DNA of 64,000 bases from Azadirachta indica (Eukaryota > Streptophyta > Magnoliopsida > Sapindales > Meliaceae), in the NCBI GenBank assembly GCA_022749755.1, contig CM040452.1, positions 23,016,773-23,080,772 on the forward strand, in the 5' to 3' direction. How positions within the stretch are numbered: the first letter of the stretch is position 1; the number at the start of each line of letters is the position of its first letter. The notes beneath the pieces were generated by a model, which had not been told where the DNA came from, searched no databases, and saw only the letters and a program-made list of their open reading frames with translations. This document shows, piece by piece, positions 56,250 to 64,000 of this stretch. The translations under genes were made by a program, and so were the position numbers.

Positions 56250-56984
56250 TCAATTGTAAGTGTTCGAATAAGGATTCTGAGGTTGCTTTTAGAATTAGAC
56301 ACAAAGTTTACTTGCTCAAAACACAAAGAAGCAAATAAATTGCCTATTCGACAATCAACACTAGCATGATTTCCTCCACATAATTCACACACTTGAACTT
56401 GAGATTGGATAGCATTAATATTTAATTACCATGCTGTCTTGACAAATTAGCAACCTAGGCTGTTAAAGCGGTGATGACATCAATTTTATCCACTCCGGCA
56501 GCTTTTTTTTGTGTTGAACGATATGAGGGCCATTGATAATTCTTAGAAGCCATTTCTTTCAGCAATACGTATACTCCACCATGTGTTTTGCTCATCAATG
56601 CAACACCTGCAGCAACATCAATCATTGTTCTAGTTGTGCAACTTAATCCATTGTAAAATGTTTGAACTTGCAAACATGTTGGCAACCCATGTTGTGGACA
56701 CCCTCTTAGCATATCCTTATACCTTTCCCATGCTTTATATAATGATTTTATGTCGAATTGAGAAAAGAAAGTGATATCCTTCCTCATTTGCTGGTGGAAA
56801 AACCTCGCTAAGAATTTCTGAACTAATTCATTCCAAGTTGTGATGGTTCTAGGAGGAAGTGAATTTAACCATCCTTTCACCTTGTCTTTAAGTGAGAACA
56901 GAAAAAGTCTTAACCTTATTGCATCATTCAAAACACCATTATGCTTGAAAGTGTCACAAATTTCTAGAAAATTTGTGATATGTG
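56250..56984 (-). pseudogene. Element L: gag middle part, same family as K
   Basis: Frame 56931-56455 (158 codons): L-R-L-F-L-F-S-L-K-D-K-V-K-G-W-L-N-S-L-P-P, F-L-A-R-F-F-H-Q-Q-M-R-K-D, W-E-R-Y-K-D-M-L-R-G-C-P-Q-H-G-L-P, F-Y-N-G-L-S-C-T-T-R and M-A-S-K-N-Y-Q-W-P-S-Y-R-S-T. Then at 56392 the zinc-knuckle-like M-C-E-L-C-G-G-N-H-A-S-V-D-C. It ends at the 5' LTR of K. ATGTG at 56980-56984 is the left target duplication of M. Less damaged than the gag of K. Confidence 0.85.
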
Positions 56985-58213
56985 TCCTACAATTTTTTTG
57001 TTGTAATACCTAAGTGTAGGTTGTCTTAAGTAATAAAGATTCGGAAGTCCGAGTGTCTGTTCATAGGAAATTGGTTATATTAAGTCCACAAGTCCAAAGG
57101 TTCAAATATTACAAGTCTAAATATTCAAATATTAGAAGAAATAAATGAATTTGCTTATTGTCAAATTTAAATTCAATATTATTATATATTACGGCATTAG
57201 TGATCCATTTTAATGATTTGTATAGAATTTATTCTTGATCCCTTTTTTTTCTAAAAAAAAAAACACAATTAAGAATCAAAAGAAGTGATCTTAATTGTAT
57301 GATGGAAAAAACATTTAAGCATAAAGAAATCAAAAGACTTACCTTTTAGTTGATGGTGAAAAACTATAAGTTGTCTTACTCTTGATATGTAGAAAACATC
57401 CAAGCATTTAATATCCCATTTGTTAACAATGAATCAAGGTTTCTAATAATTCAAAATCACTTGCAAAATATAATACTCAATCAATAAAAAATTGACAATG
57501 AAGAACAAAACAAATGATCAAAAAACAAAATTATAAAATCATTAAAGGTTCACCCTAACCTTAATTACAAAATTAGAAATATATCATTTAATTGAAGCTC
57601 AAATTACAAAAAGGAGAAAAAAAAATGATAACAAAGATTCCCCTCCTCACTTCCACATCATCCTTTATATAGGTAAAACTAAAGGTACTTCACATATGTG
57701 AACATAATTTGCCAATTTCCAATTAATCATGCTCTACCAACTTCCAACATATTTTTTACCATAAAAACCACCGAATTTTGTAAAATAGCCTCTTCAAAGT
57801 TATAGGTGAATGACTCAACTTTCTAATAGTTTATATCTCACCTTTATTGATTTTTTAGAACGTGAGTTATGTTGAAAATAGTCAGAGATATTCAAGTCGC
57901 ATTTCTCCACCGCCCTTCTAGAATTATAACTCTTTTTGGTAACTAACCAGTTGAAATTTGAGAAAGTGTAAAACATAAACAATTTAGATTCCTTTGTCAG
58001 CTTTCTATAACAACCAACTATATAATTTTTGGGTACGTATTTAGGGAGATACAGCCCAAATGTAGAAGCATGTTGGGCTGGGTCAAAGATATGCTTGAGT
58101 TCTATTGAAGCCCAATTTTGTCCATTAATTGCTCGAACTAATCCAACCTTCGGCCTCCAAAGTTGTGAAGTAATGAGTCTATGTTTGTCCAGCCCAAGAA
58201 TAATATCAATTGA
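56985..58213 (-). mobile_element. Element M: truncated 3' LTR (1229 bp)
   Basis: The left edge is TCCTACAATTTT, a TG-to-TC change from TGCTACAATTTT at 62184. Similarity to the 5' LTR ends at ATCAATTGA (58213 against 63413). The remaining 188 bp of U3 are missing and RNase H sequence abuts. Confidence 0.87.
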
Positions 58214-58455
58214 AATATAAGTCTTGACAAGTAATCAGCAACCACATTTTGTATTCCTTTTTTGTCTTAAATTATGAGATCAAATTCTTAGAATAGTAGG
58301 TTCCACTTAATCAATCTAGGTTTAGCATTCTTTTTTTAGATAAGATATTTCAATGTTGCATGATCACTAAAAATGACAATGGGTGAGCCAACAAGATAAG
58401 ATCGAAATTTATTCAATGCAAATACTACTGTAAGTAATTCCTTTTCAGTGGTAAA
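58214..58455 (-). pseudogene. Element M: end of RNase H at the deletion joint
   Basis: The minus strand reads P-R-L-I-K-W-N-L-L-F, then a stop, E-F-D-L, a stop, D-K-K-G-I-Q-N-V-V-A-D-Y-L-S-R-L, and then LTR sequence. V-A-D-H-L-S-R-L normally marks the RNase H to integrase border, so the break falls just at this point. Confidence 0.75.
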
Positions 58456-59386
58456 CTAATTCATTTGAGCACTATTTAAGATTTTACTAGCATAGTAAAT
58501 CACATAAGGTTTCTTGTCCTTTCCTTGTCCTAAAATAGCTCCAACAGGACAACTACTAGCATCACACATGATTTTAAAGGGTAAAGTCCAATCTGAAAGC
58601 TGCATGATAGGAGCAGATGTTAGCATGCTTTTAAGTTTGACAAAAGCTTCTTGACATGATTCAGTCCACTCAAAGAGAGCATCCTTTAATAAGAGATTGC
58701 ACAACGATCTTGATATAACACTAAAATTTTTTATAAATCTCCTATAAAAACTAGCATGTCTTAGAAATGATCTAACATCTTTTACAGACTTAGGAATGGG
58801 CAAGTTGGCAATCAATTCAATTCCTTTGGATGAGACAATGTGACCAAGTACAATACCATTTGTAACCATGAAATGACACTTTTCCCAATTAAGCACGAGA
58901 TTATTTTCTTCACACCTAATCAAAACTTTTTCCAAGTTAGATAAATAATCATCAAATGAGTCACCAAAAACAAAAAAATCATCCATGAAAACTTCAAGAA
59001 ATTGTTCAACCATATCACGAAATATACTAAGCATGCATCTTTGAAATGTAGCTGATGTATTACACAATCCAAACGGAATCCTTCTATTTGTAAAGTTCCA
59101 AACGGAAAAGTGAAAGTAGTCTTTTCTTGGTCTTCAGGTGCAATTTCAATATGCTTATACCCAAAATACCCATCTAGGAAACAATAAAATACATGTCCAG
59201 CTACCCTTTCTAACATTTGATCCATAAAAAGTAATGAAAATGGTCTTTCTTAGTCATTGAATTGAGTTTCCTATAGTCAATATACATTCTCCAACCAGTA
59301 ATTGTTCTAGTTGGAATTAATTCATTATTTTCATTTTTGACTATAATAACTCCAGATTTCTTAGGTACAACTTGTGTAGGACTTAC
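58456..59386 (-). pseudogene. Element M: reverse transcriptase and RNase H
   Basis: First blocks near 59386-59226 in broken frames (V-V-P-K-K, W-R-M-Y-I-D). Frame 59225-58920 has M-D-Q-M-L-E-R-V-A-G and F-L-D-G-Y-F-G-Y; there is a shift, then frame 59067-58456 (203 codons) has the catalytic box F-M-D-D-F-F-V-F, W-E-K-C-H-F-M-V, L-G-H-I-V-S-S-K-G-I-E-L, F-Y-R-R-F-I-K-N-F, then M-C-D-A-S-S-C and V-I-Y-Y-A-S-K-I-L. About five to seven codons are missing after K-G-I-E compared with K. Confidence 0.87.
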
Positions 59387-60316
59387 TCATGTGTTATCAA
59401 AAATAGGATAAATGATCCCTATATCTAAAAGCTTGAGAACTTCATTTCTCACTACCTCTTTCATATTAGGATTTAGTTTACGTTGCATTTGTCTAGATGA
59501 TTTGGCATTACCTTCCAAATATATCTTATGTATGCAAATTAAAGGACTAATTCCTTTTATGTCAGCTATTGTCCATCCTAAGGCTTGTTTTTGAAATCTT
59601 AGAATTTTGAACAACTTATATTCTTGAAGGGCATTGAGTTTGGAAGAAATTGTCATTGAAAAAGTTTCATTGGCACCTAAGAAAGCATATTTGAGGTCAG
59701 ATGGTAATGGTTTCAATTCAAGTTTTGGTGGTTGAACACTCGATGGCATCGGTTTATCAGCACGTTGAGGTAAGCCTTCAAATTTTGGTCTCCATCTATT
59801 AATTTCTAAAACTTGAGAAGATTTTAAGAGGGAATAAATATGAGACACTTCAAAATTTTCATCAAAGTTGAAATCATTGCAACTATTTAAACAAGCATCT
59901 AAGGGATCAGAAAAAGATGAAACATTAAAACAATCATGAACAAGTTCCTCAATATAATTAACTTCATGCATGTCATCATTTTCACTTGACTGCTTCCAAA
60001 TATTGAACACATTCATTTCGAATGTCATGTTTCCAAATGATAGTTTTAGAACTCCATTTGTACAATTGAATATTGCATTAGATGTGGTAAGAAATGTATG
60101 TCCTAATATGACAAAAATTTGGGCGCTACTGTTATTAACAGGTTGTGTGTCTAAGACAATAAAATCAACGGGAAAGTAAAATTTATCTACTTGGACTAAC
60201 ACATCCTCAAGTATTCCTCGTGGTACTTTTATAGAACGATCAGCAAGTTGAAGTCTTGTAAAAGTAGGTTTAAACTCACCTAAACCTAATTGCTCATACA
60301 CTAAATATGGCAACAA
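59387..60316 (-). pseudogene. Element M: protease and RT linker, long intact frame
   Basis: The longest open frame in the window, 309 codons. Protease part: M-L-P-Y-L-V-Y-E-Q-L-G-L-G-E, L-Q-L-A-D-R-S-I-K-V-P-R-G, V-D-F-I-V-L-D and L-G-H-T-F-L-T-T. Linker: L-K-P-L-P-S-D-L-K-Y-A-F-L-G, then R-F-Q-K-Q-A-L-G-W-T-I-A-D-I-K-G-I-S-P and R-Q-M-Q-R-K-L-N-P, ending where RT begins. The catalytic D-L-G-A-S part lies just upstream of the first Met in a broken context, so the open frame is a fragment, not a complete enzyme. Confidence 0.82.
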
Positions 60317-60379
60317 ATTAACACTTGCACCAAGATCAAATTAAGCATGGTTTATCAAGTAAAGCATTCTCATGCTATG

Positions 60380-61679
60380 TGCCTTTTGAGTTAGAATCAC
60401 CTACATGAAATTGACCCGCTGGATTTGGTTGTGGTTGAGCAGAAAATTTACCTTTCTCTTGACTGCTCAAAGCTGAGGTCAATGTTAAAAGTGTCTTCTT
60501 GATATCATTAATGACTTGTGATGTTTGATTGTTTATGCTTGTTTGCCCTTATATGAATGTTTGTAACGTTTCCTCAAGAGTATTCAAATGTGGTGAATGG
60601 TATGGTGGAAAATTTAAAGGTCTTTGAGGTGGTGGATGGGCATGATTATCATTTTTCCAACTAAAATTTGGTTGATTTCTCCATTCAAGATTGTATGTTT
60701 CAAAATATGGAGAATTAGAGGAAAAAGGCTTTTTGAAAGAATTTATAGAATTTGCTTGGTCATACAACACTTATTTAAAAACTGGAATATTTGGACAATC
60801 TTGAGTGAAATGTCCCATGACTTCACAAATTTCACAAACTTCATTATTATGCACATATTTGACCTCTTTAACTTTCCTTAATTCCATGGCTTCAATTTTT
60901 CTCGTTAAATTTGCAATTCTAGCACTTAGATCATCTTTTTGACTCAAATTACATTTACCGCCACTAGAACTAGTCATATTAGATTTAATTGAATTTTTAG
61001 AGGAACTAGTGGTTTACTAGGATTGAGAGTTCTCAGCTAAATGATCTAAATACTCTAAAACTTCTTCTGGGTCTTTGTTTAAAAATTCACCATTACACAT
61101 TGTTTCAACAAATTGTTTTATCTTTGGCATTAACCCTTCATAAAAGAAACTTATCGTGCGCCATTTTTCAAAACCATGGTGTAGGCATGAATTCAACAAG
61201 TCTTTAAATTTTTCTAAACATTGAAAATAGGTCTCATTTCCTTTTTGACAAAAACTTTGGATTTGTCTCTTGAAAGCATTCATTTTATGTATTGGAAAAA
61301 ATTGCTCTAAAAACTTGGTTTGCATTTCTTACCATGTGCCTATAGATCTAGATCTTAATGAATTAAGCCATGTTTTTGCTTTATTTTTTAAAGAAAAAGG
61401 GAACAATTGTAGCTTAATTATCTCTTCACTACATGTTTGATCCATAAATGTGGCACATACTTCCTCAAATTCTTTCAAGTGCAAATAAGGACTCTCAAAC
61501 TCTAAACCATAGAAATTAGGAAGTAAAAAGATCATGCCGGGCTTAAATCTGAAGTTATTTGCATTAAGAGGAAATATAAAGCATGAAAGAGATGAATTTT
61601 GAGGAGGTTGCAAATATTCACGCATAGTTCGAACATGATGATTTTCATTTTCTCAATAAATACTTTTATTTTCAGCCAT
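60380..61679 (-). pseudogene. Element M: gag
   Basis: Begins M-A-E-N-K-S-I-Y at 61679, with a stop soon after. One frame continues with stops at 61331, about 61019 and 60771. Capsid: F-P-L-N-A-N-N-F-R-F-K-P-G-M, F-Y-G-L-E-F-E-S-P-Y-L-H-L-K-E-F-E-E-V-C, F-P-F-S-L-K-N-K-A-K-T-W-L-N-S-L, C-L-H-H-G-F-E-K-W and M-C-N-G-E-F-L-N-K-D-P-E-E. The zinc knuckle is intact near 60860-60780 (V-C-E-I-C-E-V-M-G-H-F-T-Q-D-C). It is followed by a Pro-rich stretch. The family is distinct from K and L. Confidence 0.87.
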
Positions 61680-62183
61680 AGTGTTAGTTATGCGTGAGTT
61701 TGAAGATGAATCAAACAAATTTCCAAAGAAAGTTTTAGAATTACCTTTCATCAATCGATAAGAATGAGGATCACGACACGATCCAAGCATGAATAAAATA
61801 AAAAAAAAAAACAATAAAATAAAATGTTAGCACAATAAAAAAAATAAAAAAAAAAGAGGTGGTATAACCTTCCTCTTAATAAAACTAATGGAAATAAAAA
61901 TTAACAACACAATACTCAAAAGAAAAAATAAAGAAAGGTGGCAAAGCCTACCATGAACAAAATAAACAACAAAAATTAGGTGGTATATGTAAAACTAACC
62001 ATAATATAAATGTAAATGGGCGACCCAACCTCCCAATTGAAAAGAAAAAAAAATGACAAGTAAATAAATAATAAAAAATATTAGAGTTAGAGTTAGGAGT
62101 TAAAGTTAGTAAAAGAAAGTAAAATAAGAACTTAGTAAACTTTATATAAACCATTTTCCCCCCCAGCAACAGCGCCAGAAACT
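61680..62183 (-). other. Element M: leader and primer-binding site
   Basis: The minus strand near 62180-62162 reads TTTCTGGCGCTGTTGCTGGG, an Athila/Tat-type primer site with two changes. The leader is A-rich on the plus strand with no gene. Confidence 0.8.
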
Positions 62184-63601
62184 TGCTACAATTTTTTGGT
62201 TGTAATATCCAAATGTAAGTTGTCTCAAATAATAAAGATTCGGAAGTCTGAGTGTCGATTCACAGGAAATTGGTTATATTAAGTCCACAAGTCCAAAGAT
62301 CCAAATATTACAAGTCCAAATATTCAAATATTATAAGAAATGGAATGAATTTGCTTATTGTCAAATTTAAATTCAATATTATTATATATTAGGGCATTAG
62401 GGATCCATTTTAATGATTTGTATAGAACTTATTCTTGATTCTTTTTTTTAAAAAAAAAAACACAATTAAAAATCAAAAGAAGTAATCTTAATTGGATTAT
62501 GAAAAAATCATTTAAGCATAAAGAAATCAAAAGACTTACTTTCTAGTTGATGGTGAAAAACTATAAATTACCTTGTTCTTGACATGTAGAAAACATTCAA
62601 GTATTCAATGTACCATTTGTTAACAATGAATCAAGATTTCTAACAATTCAAAATCACTTACAAAATATAATACTCAATCAATAAAAAATTGACAATGAAG
62701 AACAAAACAAAGGATCAAAGAACAAAACTATAAAATCATCAAAAATTCATCCTTAACCCTAATTACAAAATTAGAAATACATTATTTAATTGAAACTCAA
62801 ATTATAAAAAGGAGACAAAAAAAGAGGATAACAAAGATTCCTCTTCACACTTCCACATCATCCTTTATATAGATAAAACTAAAGGTACTTCACATGTGTG
62901 AACATAATTTGCCAATTTCTAATTAATCACACTCTACCAATTTCTAACATATATTTGACCATACAAACCACCAAATTTTGTAAAATAGCCTTCTTCAAAG
63001 TTTAGGTGGATGACTTAGCTTTCTAATGGTCTATATCTCACCCTTATTGATTTTCTAGAACGTGCGTTGTGTTGAAAATAGGCAGAGATGTTCAAGTCAC
63101 ATTTCTTCACCGCCCTTCTAAAATAATAGCTCTTCTTAATAGCCAACCAGTTTAAATTTGAGAAAGTACAAAACATAAACAATTTAGATCCCTTTGTTAC
63201 CTTTCTATAACACCCAACCATATAATTTTTAGGTATGTATTTAGGGAGATACATCCCAAATACAGAAGCATGTTGGGATGCTTTAAAGATGTGCTTGAGT
63301 TCTATTGAAGCCCAATTTTGTCCATTAATTGCTCGAACTAATCTAACCTTCGGCCTTTGAAGTTGTGAAGTAATGAGTTTATGTTTGTCCAGCTCAAGAA
63401 TTATATCAATTGATGTTTTGTATTGAAAGATACACTCCTTATACGAAACCTGCGCAAAACCGACTATTTAGTCTAATTCATATTTTAGAGTTCAATATAA
63501 AGGAATATGCGAATATGCTTTAATTTTGGGGAATAAAAGGAATTATTAAGTGTAAATCATAGTGTTTCTCTTAATAAACCTACACTTTTAAACGTTCATC
63601 A
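62184..63601 (-). mobile_element. Element M: 5' LTR (1418 bp)
   Basis: Plus-strand edges TGCTACAATTTT and AACGTTCATCA, next to ATGTG. TATA-like CTTTATATAGATA near 62871 on the plus strand (minus TATCTATATAAAG). The 79-codon frame at 63015-63254 lies inside the LTR; in the solo LTR copy the equivalent has stops, so it is not called a gene. Confidence 0.88.
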
Positions 63602-64000
63602 ATGTGCATTTGGATCATTATTCGAGAATCCGTTTAATTGGACAAAAGTTTGAATCATCTGAATTATTGCGAGCATAATCTCAAAGTTGTTGGCTTGAAT
63701 TGTAGGTCGTCTAATGCTAGACAAAGCGCCATTAATTATTGGAATACAGTAATCCCTCAATGCTCTGTTATTTTCAACCCCAACAATATCAGCCACATTT
63801 TCTGCCATAGTGCTAGTTTGTTGTGTTGTTGATGCTTATTTACTTTCTTTATTTTGCTTGCGAAACATCTATTCTATATCTTTATCCAAAGGAACAAGAT
63901 TAGAACTTTTGGAACATCTCATGCACCATAGAAAGCACCTAAATTCACAATAGAACAAACTTCAAATTAAAATCAAAATTAATCCAAATTGATATTAACA
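63602..64000 (-). pseudogene. Element L: gag N-terminal part (continues off window)
   Basis: Frame 63808-63599: M-A-E-N-V-A-D-I-V-G-V-E-N-N-R-A-L-R-D-Y, then N-F-E-I-M-L-A-I-I-Q-M-I-Q-T-F-V-Q-L-N-G-F-S-N-N-D-P-N-A-H. The next codons lie across M at 56979. The start is the first ATG of this frame. To the right, 63830-64000 matches the leader of K at 54850-55022, so the primer site of L should lie about 20 bases beyond the window. Confidence 0.85.

Larger units (their letters stand above)
56985..63601 (-). mobile_element. Element M: Athila-type element lacking integrase
   Basis: 6617 bp with perfect duplication ATGTG (56980-56984 and 63602-63606), inserted into gag of L. 5' LTR 62184-63601, primer site 62162-62180, gag, protease, RT, partial RNase H, then a join directly into a 3' LTR (56985-58213) that lacks 188 bp of its U3. 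The deletion thus removed integrase, any tail, the polypurine tract and the start of the 3' LTR. A solo LTR of the same family is at 31426-32838. Confidence 0.9.

Noticed and set aside
63015..63254. 79-codon minus frame
   Set aside because: Inside the 5' LTR of M; the equivalent stretch of the solo LTR at 31770-32005 has several stops and shows no frame constraint.

Overview
This is 64 kb of repeat-dense nuclear DNA from a flowering plant, most likely a eudicot. The evidence is the strong A+T bias, Ty3/Gypsy LTR retrotransposons of plant chromovirus and Athila types, plant-type primer-binding sites (TGGTATCAGAGC-like and TGGCGCCGTTGCC-like), and terminal-inverted-repeat DNA elements typical of plants. 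I see no intact host gene, no tRNA or rRNA gene, no operon and no CRISPR array. The species cannot be read from the sequence. The density of nested, decayed elements suggests pericentromeric or other heterochromatin.

Left block (1-15563). A minus-strand element A and a plus-strand element B of one CRM-like family lie head to head, making a near-palindrome of about 3.8 kb. B is then cut repeatedly. Element C (5720-9192) sits in its reverse transcriptase and itself holds a solo LTR of the A/B family. Solo LTR D (9873-12067) sits in its RNase H and holds solo LTR E. B's integrase stops near 12657, where a leader fragment of family F is joined on. Element F follows, with a 5' LTR and an almost readable gag that runs into a 100-N assembly gap (15564-15663).

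Middle block (15664-45482). Element G (minus, Tekay/Del-like) has lost its 3' half beyond the gap. A MULE-like element lies at 21109-22051. Element H (23038-33176, plus) is a full-length Tekay/Del-like chromovirus whose 3' LTR contains a solo LTR of the family of element M. G and H share an extra ORF of roughly 155 codons between the primer-binding site and gag. I consider this the most interesting feature here. From 33254 to 43900 are an isolated LTR (N), a long-TIR element carrying gene-like sequence, an unexplained exon-like patch, a hAT-like element, a second long-TIR element, a Tat-type solo LTR and featureless A+T-rich DNA.

Right block (43900-64000) is built from Athila-lineage elements. 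J (plus) is an LTR plus gag remnant cut by K. K (46450-56249, minus) is a 9.8-kb element with both LTRs but no target-site duplication. L (minus) is a gag of the same family as K, split by M (56985-63601, minus), which has a perfect duplication but has lost its integrase.

Almost every reading frame is broken by stops or frameshifts, so the coding parts are annotated as pseudogenes. Gag packages element RNA, protease matures the polyprotein, reverse transcriptase and RNase H copy the RNA from a tRNA primer, and integrase inserts the DNA, leaving the 5-bp duplications used here to date the nests relative to each other.
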